Shown piece after piece: positions 49,900 to 60,556 of a stretch of DNA of 64,000 bases (positions within the stretch are counted from its first letter, which is position 1; each line of letters begins with the position of its first letter). The stretch covers positions 1-64,000 of the forward strand of contig ARYC01001458.1 in NCBI GenBank assembly GCA_000711775.1, written 5' to 3'. Below the pieces are notes generated by a model. The model saw only the letters and a list, made by a program, of their open reading frames with translations, did not search any database and was not told the origin of the DNA. Origin of the DNA: Oxytricha trifallax. Lineage: Eukaryota > Ciliophora > Spirotrichea > Sporadotrichida > Oxytrichidae. Made by a program: the position numbers and the translations under genes.

Positions 49900-50500
49900 T
49901 TTGAAGTTACTTTTCATTTTTTAATTAAAAATATTAATTAATAAATTCAAATTATACATACCATCATTTCTTAGGGAACATTAATAGGCATAGATTTTGA
50001 TTGAATTATTGAAACATTTTACTCTCTAAAACTTTATTCGTAGAGGCTATATTAGTAAATAAAATAAAAGCCACAAATTTATTTTAATTTTTTTTGTAAA
50101 ATAAACGTTCTAATTTTAAAAAGAAAAAGATTTATAAAAAACAAATATGCATATTCAGAATATATACAATACTAGATAAAAAAAATTAAAAATAATTCAA
50201 ATCTTTATTAACAATTATATTTTTAATAAAAATAACTAGAATAACAATAAACAAAATATTTGACTTTATTAACAGACAATCAACATATTTGTTGCCTTTT
50301 AATAAGTTAGTGTGGATTTCAGTTGGTAAAATAAAAAAATAATTGTATTTAATATTATTCAAATAAAATATAAAACTCTTAAATTAAATAAGATAAATTT
50401 ATAATATTTCATTATATTATTATCCTACTTTATATATTTTATATTTGTTGTATTATATATCATATAATAAAATAATGGCTCTTAGTAATTAGTTTATATT
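49900..50500. repeat. Conserved tail block (family A unit), copy 6
   Basis: CATTTTTTAATTAAAAATATTAATTAATAAATTCAA-type sequence near 49920, followed by CCATCATTTCTTAGG at 49960, matches GCCATTATTTCTTAAG at 11770. More decayed than copies 1 and 5. Confidence 0.4.
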
Positions 50501-50991
50501 TACAACTTGATATTGAAATAATATTAATAGGTAATTGATTTCTTTGACAAAAAACAAATAAAGCAATTAAAAAAATTTAATACATCTATTTTGTTAATTA
50601 AATATAGAATAAAAAATAAATACAAAATTATTGATATCATTAATCATTTAAATTATAATTTATAAAATATCAATTAAATTAAAATATAATTTTTAATTTT
50701 ATTTTAGAAGATGTTTTATTAAAAATAAAACAGTGGTCTACTCTCTCTCATTTTTAAATTTATAGTTAATAGAATAAAATAAAGAATTTGATTACAATAA
50801 AAATATTATTTAATATTTTAATATTATTAAAATACATTTGAAATTGAAATTTTAGATTAATCAATTAAATCATTTTAAATTATTTATTATAACTGCCTCC
50901 AATTAGGAGTGATCTTAATCGTAATTTGATTTTAAAAATAATTATGACCAAATAAATAAATAAATAATTAAATATATAATTGTGTGCAAAA

Positions 50992-51045
50992 GTGCAGATT
51001 GTGCAAAAATATAATATTCCAACAAATGTGCAGGTTGTGTGCAAA
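50992..51045 (+). promoter_or_regulatory. Iteron-like cluster, left arm
   Basis: Preceded by TGTGTGCAAAA, the cluster is GTGCAGATTGTGCAAAAATA (50992-51011), then GTGCAGGTTGTGTGCAAATA (about 51026-51045): several GTGCA units in one orientation within about 65 bases. Just downstream is a TA tract and then the gene. Likely initiator-binding or promoter sequence; inferred from position and repetition. Confidence 0.5.
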
Positions 51046-51288
51046 TATATATATATATAAATTATATAATTAATCTTATGAATTTATAAATGTCTAGCAA
51101 ATAAATATTGGTATGAAAGGCACCTTCTCATTTTAACACTAAGTACTGTAATGACTCTTAAATGTCAAAGAGCAGTAAATAGTACAACTATAGACATGAT
51201 TTTTTCTTGTAGATCTCCGGGTCTGTTACATTAAACATAGCAGAGAAGATTCATTAAAAGCTCCAATCAAACTAACCATCAATCACCT

Positions 51289-52430
51289 ATGTCAATGTCT
51301 TTAGCAAAGAGAAGAGCAATAATACCTACTTCCACATAATGATATCGAGAGACTCTAAGGGCATCAATAGAGAGTACTTTAAAATCAAGAATGTTGGTGG
51401 ATGCATACTCTTCAAGAACTTTGACCTCTAATTCTCAGAATTAAAGATTAAGACCCCTGAAGAGTTTTATATCGCACATTGGGATCTAAACAATATTTAC
51501 GGGTGCTAGAAATAAATGCAATTAGAATACGTAAAGATAGCTGCTAGGAAAACACTTGAGGAGATGAAGCAAATACTACAGAAGAGAAGTTATAGTCATT
51601 ATGTTAAGGAATTTTTGGCAGAAAACATTGCCCACGGTTCTATGACTTTCGGATAGTATTTACTCAAAGACTTAAGAGATTCTGATGCTGTAGCTTAGAT
51701 TTTCCAACAACAGTAGATACTGAACAACGTTCATCAGATACTTAAGCAAATCGGCGCGGTGGAAAAAACAAGATATCTAGTAAAGAGCAAATAGAGAAAT
51801 ATGTTAAAGATAACAGACACTACTGCGATGAATCACATAAACTTACAGATTAAATGTTAAGAAATCTAGGATACTTGGATATTGCAGAAGCACTTTATCA
51901 ACTACTATCAAAGAGAAGACAAGGAAATTCATTGTGTATAGATGTATGGCGCAGAGAACACCGGCAAGAGCACTATCTTGGAAATGGTTGATTCTTTCTT
52001 TATCTGTGATGAGCTGAACCCAGGGCCTTCTCATTTTCACGTTGATACAAGAAAGCTTAAAAAAGAGCCACATATAGTTCTTATCGATGAAATGAACCTT
52101 GAAAAGTTCTTTAGCAGATATAAAATTCCCGCGATGAAGAATAACTAGAGGGCAAAGGATCCGCAGTTGATGTGAAATTCGGAGCGACAAATGTACTTTT
52201 TAAAGACTGCTGCACGATCATTACGACTAATGAATTTTCCTAGAACAAAATGTCATGATAAGATCAGGATTACTTCGAGAGAAGATGCTTAATAGAATCA
52301 CCAAAGGTAAATCAGGAAAGCTTAAGTTCCCCTTCAATGAAGTACAGCTAGCAAATTATCTTTTGAACAGATCTGAGGAGGAGTGCATTTCGACAGAAGA
52401 CTCAGAACTCTAATAGAATAAGCATGAGAG
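51289..52430 (+). pseudogene. Rep-type superfamily 3 helicase gene, frameshifted
   Basis: The N-terminal 150 codons are open in one frame from about 51306 (TYFHIMISRDSKG, EEFYIAHWDLNNIYG) with TAA/TAG as Gln; a clear HUH endonuclease signature was not found there. After a shift at the A run near 51766: NLGYLDIAEALYQLLSKRR. After another near 51940: YGAENTGKST (Walker A), HFHVDTRKLKK, IVLIDEMNL (Walker B). After a third near 52140: LEGKGSAVDVKFG and CTIITTNEF (motif C), then NKMS, TGA, QDQDYFERRC. The motif order is that of parvovirus NS1 and CRESS-DNA Rep helicases. It aligns with 1831-2776 throughout. At least four shifts make it inactive. A possible start is ATG 51289, itself in a different frame. 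Confidence 0.7.
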
Positions 52431-52509
52431 ACAATGATGCAGAAGATCATTATGGTAAGTGACATTTATAAATTCATAAGATTAATTATATAATTTATAT
52501 ATATATATA

Positions 52510-52574
52510 TTTGCACACAACCTGCACATTTGTTGGAATATTATATTTTTGCACAATCTGCACTTTTGCACACT
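52510..52574 (-). promoter_or_regulatory. Iteron-like cluster, right arm
   Basis: The mirror image of the left cluster, with all GTGCA units kept. Confidence 0.5.
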
Positions 52575-52880
52575 ATTATATATTTAATTAAATTTATTTA
52601 TTTATTTGGTCATAATTATTTTTAAAATCAAATTACGATTAAGATCACTCCTAATTGGAGGCAGTTATAATAAATAATTTAAAATGATTTAATTGATTAA
52701 TCTAAAATTTCAATTTCAAATGTATTTTAATAATATTATTAACTAATTCAAATATAACATTACTAAATATAATCTTAAATAAATTATAAATATTAAATTA
52801 TTATTAACAATATATTAACATCTTAAATAAATTAATGAATATAATAAATATTTATAATTTATTATCTTCACCAGTAAATG

Positions 52881-53120
52881 TCATCGATTAGTTTCTGGGT
52901 GAATAACGCATTCAATATACTAAATCACTTAAATCTAGTCTAAATCCTTCTTACCCTTCTTAAAAATCACTAATAAGTTAAAAAACTTCTTGTTATTTAT
53001 GTGCTAATATATAATATTGTTATTAAACACTCAAAATGAGAGTGAATGTAATTATTTTAGAAAGGTAAGTCGAAGTAGAATAAGCTTGTTTTGCGCTAGT
53101 TATTTATTCCTCAATTTAAC
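52881..53120 (-). pseudogene. Coding-like region, hypothetical protein
   Basis: Minus strand reads LRNKQLAQNKLILLRLTF, LHSLSF, TGA (53033-53031), then in the same frame HINNKKFFNLLVIFKKGK, KDLDQIQVIQYIECVIHPE, ending at TGA 52883-52881. Richer than the flanks over both ends. The internal TGA may be a lost Trp codon. Lies 140 bases beyond the Rep element. No family recognised. Confidence 0.35.
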
Positions 53121-54018
53121 CTACTATAATAATAAATTTAATTTTTACAACCTATTGATACTCTATAAATTTGATTTTTTAATTACTAATTATATAAAAT
53201 TGTTAAAATGTACTTATAAATTTATAAATATATTTAATTTATTAATTTAACAAAATATCTCAAGGAATTTTATGTCAATGAGCTTTAAGTTAACAATTAT
53301 TAATAAATTATTTAGTAATATGTTTTAAATTTTTCTAAATGATTTCTTTCTTTAATAATAAGTATTTAATCATCTTAAAAGAAACAGTAATAAATTTTAA
53401 TTTTAAAAATTGATAATTGATAAATAAAAATTAAATATTTTCCTTTATCATATAGTTTAAAATAAGTTGTCCAAAATAGTAAATACTTTAAATAAAATAA
53501 TTAATCACAGTTTTTATAAAATTATAATATTTTCTCTTTAATAAGTGATTCTTTATATTATAGATATTCCTTTTACTTATTTGTATACTTTTAAAATAAT
53601 AAATATTATATATTTTGAAGAATCGATATAAAGATTGAGTCTATGTTAGATTAATGAATATGATAAATAAAAAAATTAAATGCCTTTGATTATACTTTTT
53701 AAATTTAAATTATGAGCTATTTCAAATTTTTCAATCAGTTAATATTATAGTAAGATATATGCTTAAAGTTGTTATTTTATTATGTTGTAACCATCATTTA
53801 CTTTTGAACATCAAGCAATTATTTAAAATTTTCACTATTTAAAACTATACTAGCTATATTTTAAAATTTAAGAATATTTAATAAAATAGTAAATTTGTGC
53901 GGTTTATGAATAAATTTTTAAAAAGTATAATTTAAGTTTTGAATTTTATCTCATCAAAATAATGATAAATTCTTGATTAATTAATCTCATAAACCGAACA
54001 GATTTTCTGTTTTACTGA
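53121..54018. other. A+T-rich stretch without recognised gene
   Basis: The hydrophobic plus-strand frame from 53017 is chance-like. The last 30 bases (RTDFLFY, TGA) may belong to the following frame. Confidence 0.4.
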
Positions 54019-54414
54019 ACAGCACATCTGTAAGGTTTAGTCTAGGGAAAAATATAATAAATTGAATAAAAATAATTAATTCAAAGAAAACTTAATATAA
54101 ATATATTTTAAGCTTTAGAAGATGATGAAGACTCAGTATACACGGAGAGAATCTCAAAAAATTAATTAAAAAGGCTAGTACCTTACAAGCTATCATGCTT
54201 ATTTGATCGGGGGTCCCTGAGACCACAGTGTGATCATATTTCATATTATTATTATTTTAAGCTTTCTTATTTTTAAAGTTAACCTCAACAGTTATACAGC
54301 ATTATAAAACTGTTAAATTTTAAACTCAATATTATCTCAAACTGGAATAAATTACTAAACTTATTTTTGTTGGTTGTAATGATAATAATATTATATTTTA
54401 TAAAATTATAATGA
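54019..54414 (+). CDS. Coding-like frame with C-terminal membrane segment (hypothetical)
   Basis: About 131 codons free of TGA, from after TGA 54016-54018 to TGA 54412-54414, with several TAA/TAG as Gln. The middle is convincing: QALEDDEDSVYTERISKNQ, LKRLVPYKLSCLFDRGS, LRPQCDHISYY. The C-terminal part is A+T-driven and contains LLNLFLLVVMIIILYFI, a possible membrane span but also what such DNA gives by chance. The upstream TGA is preceded in frame by RTDFLFY. The G+C-rich word GGGGGTCCCTGAGACC at 54210 lies within the frame. No start codon is obvious. No family recognised. Confidence 0.4.
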
Positions 54415-55140
54415 CTTATGTTGATAGTATAATCCATATTTTAATTAACACTTAATTTATTATTAGTAATTTATGAATATGTTAAATAAAAAAGTTATAA
54501 GATTCTCTTTTTGCATCAAGATACTAAAATCAAGTTTCTTAGAACTTAATTTAACATAGGTTAATATTATTAAACATTTGTTTGAAAGAATAAAAAATTA
54601 AGTGATTTTTTAAAAAGTGGTAAGTCTATTTTATAAATTAATAAGCATAAACAATAGTTAATAAACTAGATAAAAGGATAAATAAACAAATATTGAAGTT
54701 GAGATATACAAGCTCTATAGTAACTGAAGTAGTTAGCTTTATAATTTAAATATGAATATAAATATTTAATAATACAAACCCTTTTAACTAGAAAGGAAAT
54801 TTTATCATTTTATTATGAGAAAATTTGAATATTTAAGTGATAAAATATTACAAATTGAGATTTAGTCTCATAATGTAAATGATTAATGAAACAAATATAA
54901 TTACCTGTTATATGATTATTTTTATCCTTAATTTTATTTAATAAAAGAGGTGATATGTATACTTTTGATAATTATATTAAAATATAAAGTCAATTCAATA
55001 TTTTAAAGATTTAAGTAAAAAGTCATTTTTTAAAACTTAATAAAAAAAGTAAATATACAGTAAAAATAATCAGAATGATTTAGTGTCAAAAAGAAAAAAT
55101 AAATAAATAAAATTAAATTAAATTAAGCACAATAATTGTA
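54415..55140. other. A+T-rich stretch without recognised gene
   Basis: Nothing supported. Confidence 0.4.
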
Positions 55141-55545
55141 GAAATACATTTGAATTTGGAAAATTAATTTAAATTTAATTTAATATAAATAAAAATCGTG
55201 GCAGTTAAAGTTGGCCAATTTGAACAATCTTGGGCTCATTCGATAGAGAATTAAAAATTAGCTGGACTTTACTATTGGCGGTACTATTTTATCTCATCTC
55301 CAGAGTGAGATAACTTCACTTTAATGTGAGGGTATAATTTAATGAATTTAAATGAGTTTAATTAAAGTCGAGTTATCTCACTCTGGGGATGAGATAAAAT
55401 AGTACCGCCAATAGTAAAGTCCAGCTAATTTTAAATTCTCTATCGAATGAGCCCAAGATCGTTCAAATTGGCCAACTTTAACTGCCACGATTTTGATTTA
55501 TATTTAATTTAATTTAAATTAATTTTCCAAATTCAAATGTATTTC
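55141..55545. mobile_element. MITE, family M1, longest copy
   Basis: A 405 bp inverted repeat opening GAAATACATTTGAATTTGG and ending with its complement. About 54 bases in, GTGGCAGTTAAAGTTGGCCA begins the block shared with 45661 and 13118, followed by CAATCTTGGGCT, TAGCTGGACTTTACTATTGG, CGGTACTATTTTATCTCATC and GTGAGATAACTTCAC. The outer GAAATACATTTGAA part is also at the tips of the Rep-type element, which links the two groups. Confidence 0.8.
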
Positions 55546-56583
55546 GACAAAATTATGTGATGGATCTCTTCACATATGAATAGCAAGCCGTCACATTTAT
55601 TTAATCATTAATAAATACTTTTGAATAATAGTTAAATGATTAAAGGGATTTATGAATCTTATTAACTTCTAACTATGCTTGTTTTTATTTTTTCATTTTT
55701 CACTATTATAATATAAATTAAAGAGGAAATTATTTTATAAAAATAGTTTAACTATGATTTTATTAATTAATTAGATGATCATCCTAAAGCTTACCGTTGT
55801 ATATAAACTTACTATTATTTATAATTGATTGATATTAATGAATTATAAAATGTATAATAATAATTATAATACACTATTAATAATGACAATAATTATATAT
55901 AAATAAGATAATTTTATATTAAAATATTCATTTTCAATTGGATATTTATTTTGAACTATAAAATATTTTATTTATAATATTAACGAAAATATAGATAAAT
56001 ATTAAACAAATATACTTTAATATAATTGAGTTATTTTTAATTTAAAATATAAATAAAATTATATAATTTGTTATTAATATAAAGAAGCACATGCGTAAAA
56101 TGCTACTATAGATTTTAATAGTTTATGTTGGGTTTCATAAATTCTAATATATATTAATGTACTTCTTTTGTTGAAAAAAAATGTCCAAAACCAATTAAAA
56201 AACTTAAAATTGACTATTATTTGCATTTTATGATAATAAATACTTTAATGTAGATACTAATGAGCACAAATTAAGCAAATTTGGGGGGAAAAAATTTAAT
56301 TAAATTAACTAAGTTTCTACTGCTGCCAACTTTTGGTCTCTCCAAACCACTAATCTACATAATATATTAATTAGAAATTGCTGGTCATTATTTTGTTTTT
56401 TAATTGTCAATTATATATTAAACGGGAATTATATTATACAGAAATTTCATTATTAAATTTATATATGTCTTGCTAAATATACATGTCCTTTCCAGTTTTA
56501 TTTACATAAATCAATATTTTATTTTTAAAATATGTGAAGACAAATTACTCAACATTAATTCCATATTATTTCAATTAAATAAA
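55546..56583. other. A+T-rich stretch; one solo M1-like end
   Basis: Around 56308-56340 (CTACTGCTGCCAACTTTTGG) is the complement of the AGTGGCAGCAAAGTTGG seen at 58799, so a decayed single MITE end. Otherwise nothing. Confidence 0.4.
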
Positions 56584-56975
56584 AATTTGGGGGGGAAGTT
56601 TCCTGCCCCCAAAAAGGTAGTTTCCTGCCCCATACATAAAAATATGTAATTTTTATAATTTTCAAAGAATCTTTATCATCAATTATGATGTAGTTTTTTT
56701 TTAAATTTAGCTTCAAATATCATTTCTACCTTGATAATGAATTTAAAATTTAATGAAAATTACATTAATTATTAATAAAAAACACTTATTTTAGCCTTGT
56801 TAATAATATATAATTTGATCAAGAATAATTATGTACCTTGAAAATTATATAATAATAAATGTTGTATAGTACATGGTTATGGTTTTTGAAATTGAAATTA
56901 ATTTGTTTCTATTAAATTTTTTGCAAAAATATAAAATTTAATGTTGGGGGCAGGAAACTTCCCCCCCCAAAAATT
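56584..56975. mobile_element. Small inverted-repeat element with G-run ends
   Basis: AATTTGGGGGGGAAGTTTCC continuing CTGCCCCC (56584-56612) is repeated inverted at 56944-56975. A third partial copy, GTAGTTTCCTGCCCC, directly follows the left end. The 330-base interior is A+T-rich and non-coding. G runs of this length occur nowhere else in the window. Unrelated to M1 by sequence. Confidence 0.65.
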
Positions 56976-57916
56976 TATAGAAAATTTAAACTATATTTAA
57001 TTAAATAACTTTTAATAATACATCAATTTATAAAAAAATTTATATTAAATTGGTGAAACAATTTCTTTTGATATTTAATTAAAAAAAATCATTTCCTCTT
57101 AATCCTTAGCAACTAAATAAGTTTTGAATATCTATTTTTATATTATTTAAAATTAAATTAATTTAAAAAAGTTAATGATAATTTTTTAAATTATGAATTT
57201 TAATGCAATTTATATTTATATTATATTTTAATATTTAAACTCTTAATAAATTAAAATACTTTTTATTTATCTTTAAATGTTTTAAATTAAATATTTTATA
57301 GTTATTTTAATTAGATGTCCTTATTTGGAATTGAGCAAATAACATACTATATAAATCTATTTATTAATTTATAGAGAAATATGAAAATTAATAAATCAAT
57401 TAAAATTAATATGCTTAAATAAAATGAAAATGATATTTTATAAAATATATTTAAAACTAGAAGTATAAAGCAAGTATTTAAATTAATAGCATTACTTTTT
57501 TTGTATAAGAAATCATAAGATCAGTTTAAAAGTTTTTTAATATAGAATTGAAATCAAATTTAGTAATAAATAAGTAGAAGATAGAATAATATAATAAGGA
57601 TTTCTTAATTATTAGTATTCGGAATATATTACTAAAGATATTTTTCAATACTTATTAAGCATAAAGTTAATTACTCTAATCCTTATCATGAAAAAATAAC
57701 GAATTAAATGTTTTTAACTTTTGCAAATAAAATAGGCTGAATACAAACTATAATATTTTTTTTTAAAATTTAAAATTTTATATATAATTAAAATAATATA
57801 AAGTAAAGTATTTATAATATTTTGATATAATAATTCTTAATTTAGAAGTTATTTCCAAAATGATATAAACAAAGATGGAGAAATCTTATGCAAAAAACTT
57901 AAGAACTTTTGGATGA
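56976..57916. other. A+T-rich stretch without recognised gene
   Basis: Toward the end (57860-57915) two frames look weakly coding (NDINKDGEILCKKL; QELLDEEVTLF) and may be the 5' part of the following region. Confidence 0.35.
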
Positions 57917-58698
57917 AGAGGTCACACTCTTTAATTTTTTGGAGAATATTTAATAAAAGGCATTATGCCTCTAATATACAAATTAAAGGAAGGAAAATTA
58001 TTATTATATGCTTTAGGCGAGTAGACTTATTATAAAGCTGAAACCCTAATTAACTATCAAACTAAAATGGAATCTAACACGCCAAGTTAAATAAATTATA
58101 AGTAGCTCCAATTCTATTGAATGTTAATTTCTGAATCTAATCAACATTTATATCAAAATCACTGTAAACTATACTACTAGATAATAAGTAGCTCAGATGA
58201 TATTTTATCTAAACACAAATTTAGTAGAAGTAATAAGATTTGTATCGTTCTGTCATTATTACAATATTAGATTTAAATATTAACTTTTAATTATAAACTG
58301 AATTATTATTATTCAAAAATGGCAAACGTTATATGGAATTGTTCCACTTTTAGACATCCGATTTTTGACTTTATCTCAAAGATGAATGATCAGAAATACT
58401 CAGACGATAACAAAATATTCTACTACTCCTACAACTCCAACTTTTACTAATAGTACTCCATTTCCAACAACAAAAACCTAAAAATTGCAATTTTAAAACA
58501 TCATTAATCAGAAAAATTTTAACTTCAAAGTAATTTGTGTAGCTGTAGTTCAAAGCAGAAGTAGAAATTACCTAAAGTTTGTGTTTTATCAATATTTATA
58601 ATTATTGACCTTGAATAAATATACTAATTTATTCAATTTATTCTTATAAAAATTAATAAATAATTTGAATTAAATAAAAGACTCTATTATTTTTGAAT
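57917..58698 (+). pseudogene. Long coding-like frame with one internal TGA (hypothetical)
   Basis: One frame of about 260 codons is interrupted only by TGA 58118-58120. Before it: FGEYLIKGIMPLIYKLKEGK, LLLYALGEQTYYKAETLINY, QTKMESNTPSQINY. After it: MLISESNQHLYQNHCKLYY, then from an internal ATG at 58319 VIWNCSTFRHPIFDFISK, MNDQKYSDDNKIFYYSYN. TAA/TAG serve as Gln many times. A run this long with so few TGA is above chance, and the parts named have protein-like composition; the last 40 codons do not. Either a decayed gene or several germline segments in one frame. No family recognised. Confidence 0.4.
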
Positions 58699-58796
58699 GT
58701 ATTAATATGTATTTAGCATTTATTTTTCTATATTATTGTAGGAATTAAATTATAACATTAGGATATTAATTTCTAAACAATATAAATAAATTTCAT

Positions 58797-58950
58797 TAGT
58801 GGCAGCAAAGTTGGTAGAAAAATATTGACTTTGATAGTTTTAAAAGGAAAAACTTAATATTACTAAATTTTATTATTTACAGTAGTAGAGTACTATTTCA
58901 TCTGATCCATGAAGAGAGTAGACACTTTTTTAAAAAAATAAAATAATTGA
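58797..58950. mobile_element. Decayed half of an M1 MITE
   Basis: AGTGGCAGCAAAGTTGGTAG at 58799, an ACTTTGATAG block and GAGTACTATTTCATCTGATC correspond in order to one arm of the M1 copies. The second arm is missing. Confidence 0.5.
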
Positions 58951-59299
58951 ATAAAATTAAAAAACAATAAAAATTCAATAAATTTAAATTAATTTAAATT
59001 ATTTCAATAATATTATGGTTTATTTTAAAATCAAGCATCATTATTTTCATCAACTTGTTCATATTTTTTTCAATTTGATAAAGATTAAATATTCTTAAAT
59101 TGATTCTTCCTATTTTTAAGAAATTTCACATTGATTTTAAAATTTCTAATATATTGTCTTGAAAAAAAGAATTTTATTTCAATATGTATTTTTTTATGAT
59201 TAATATCTAATTTTTCTTTCTAAGTTTTGATAAACTGCTTTACTTTAAGACCGTTAATTAACTAAATCTTTTTAATAATTGCATTTTTATCATAAATTA

Positions 59300-59642
59300 T
59301 TCAAATAACTATTACTAGTAGGTTTTTTTAGAAGAAGAAGCTCAGTCAATAGCAAACCTGTAAAGTGCAAATTCTCACTTCCCTAATACTAATAATTATC
59401 TAATAATAAAAAGAAATTGAATTATTAACAAAAAAATGAGGGATCTTTTCAATTATTTGAAAGGAAATTATCTTCAAAAAAAATACCAAAATCCAAAGAT
59501 ATCCGAAACCGCAAACTAATTTATTATTTGAAATGAACCTATTAATATAACATAGGATAATACTGTTTTCCGTACTTCTCTGCGAAAAATAATGTTATCA
59601 TAGTATAATTATAGTTTATTGTTGGTGGTATTTATATCTTGA
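59300..59642 (+). pseudogene. Coding-like frame with two internal TGA (hypothetical)
   Basis: In one frame: EEEAQSIANLQSANSHFPNT, NNYLIIKRN, TGA (59418), MRDLFNYLKGNYLQKKYQ, NPKISETANQFII, TGA (59529), NEPINITQDNTVFRTSLRK, ending at TGA 59640. All three parts are polar and protein-like, which is unusual for this DNA. The internal TGA codons could be decayed Trp codons. Unrelated to the repeat families listed. Function unknown. Confidence 0.35.
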
Positions 59643-59924
59643 AATTTAAAATATTTTAATTTTAGTTTAATTATATATAACTATTATATTAATATTAATA
59701 ATAATAATGATAATAAAAAATTTTCAATTTTATTTACATATAATTATAATATAATTATATAAATTAATTAGAAATAACTATATTATTTTTTTTAAATAAG
59801 CTAAATCTCCAAATAATAAAGATGCAAACTATTTGAATATTTATTTACCCGAATCATCAATTATTTTTGAAATACATATAAAATGAGAATTTTAACTAAT
59901 TAAAAATATTTTTTTCGATATCTT

Positions 59925-60200
59925 GGTAGTTTAAACTATTATAGCATAATTAGATAGAGAAATTTATAATTAACTGGACTTTATCATTAGCGCTTCTATT
60001 TTATTTCATCATTAAAGTGATCGAATTTTACTTTAATGTGAGTGAACAATTCATAAAATTTAGAAAAATATATAATTAAAGTCATATTATATACCTCCAA
60101 TCTGGAAATAAATTAAAAACTATTAAAAATATAGTCGAGCTAACTTTGAATTCTTTATCTTATGAACGAAAGATTTTTTAAACTGGCAATTTATTATTGT
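59925..60200. mobile_element. Decayed M1 MITE, both arms
   Basis: GGTAGTTTAAACTATTATAG, AACTGGACTTTATCATTAGCG, TTTATTTCATC, ACTTTAATGTGAG and then the inverted counterparts AGTCGAGCTAACTTTGAATTC and AAACTGGCAA follow the M1 order with many substitutions. The oldest copy in the window. Confidence 0.6.
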
Positions 60201-60346
60201 ATTTATTTAGAAAATAAAGTAATAAATTGATCTCCTCATTTCCAGTTTATTCATATAATATTTAATAATTTAAGGTAAATTTAGATTAAAATAATTTTGA
60301 AGAAATATAGTACAAATATAATTATATTTAATTTATTTATGATTAA

Positions 60347-60430
60347 CCCAACTGAATTTATGCCTTAAGCTGTATCTCAAGTTGTGCCTCAATCTGTATC
60401 TTAAGTTGTACCTGAAGTTGTAATATCTTA
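60347..60430 (+). CDS. Short coding patch with an 8-residue tandem repeat
   Basis: Reads PTEFMPQAVSQVVPQSVSQV then VPEVVISY: the unit (A/S)VSQVVP(Q/E) occurs twice plus part, made by an imperfect 24-base tandem repeat at about 60365-60415. Gln is encoded by both CAA and TAA at matching places, which supports the reassigned code. Only a fragment; no start or stop. Repeats of this kind occur in surface and structural proteins, but no function is claimed. Confidence 0.4.
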
Positions 60431-60556
60431 TATTATTTAATACTTTCATTGAATTTTCCATTATACTATTTATCAAAATTTAATTAAATAAATTTGTGAA
60501 AATTAAAAAAAATATAAGCACTTTTAATTTTATAGATACAAAGTATTATTAAATTA

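Larger units (their letters stand above)
50819..52740 (+). mobile_element. Rep-type helicase element with long inverted repeats and iterons
   Basis: Arms 50819-51094 and 52461-52740 match closely, differing by small indels. The outer end reads AATATTATTAAAATACATTT, which resembles the GAAATACATTTGAA outer arm of the M1 MITE at 55141, then AACTGCCTCCAATTAGG. Inside each arm are GTGCA motifs in a cluster, including the 20-base string also found in the element at 21195. The interior holds one gene, a decayed superfamily 3 helicase. No DDE transposase motif is visible. The size (1.9 kb), single Rep-like gene and iterons recall replicon-derived elements of the CRESS/parvovirus-like class, here bounded by inverted repeats. 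Confidence 0.75.

Noticed and set aside
50819..50840. TAATATTAC-like nicking nonanucleotide at the Rep element tip
   Set aside because: AATATTATTAAAATAC-like strings are common in DNA this A+T-rich and no stem with a loop presenting the motif was found.
51843..52190. 115-codon minus-strand frame in the Rep element
   Set aside because: Antisense to the Walker A and B region of the helicase; the plus-strand motifs are decisive.
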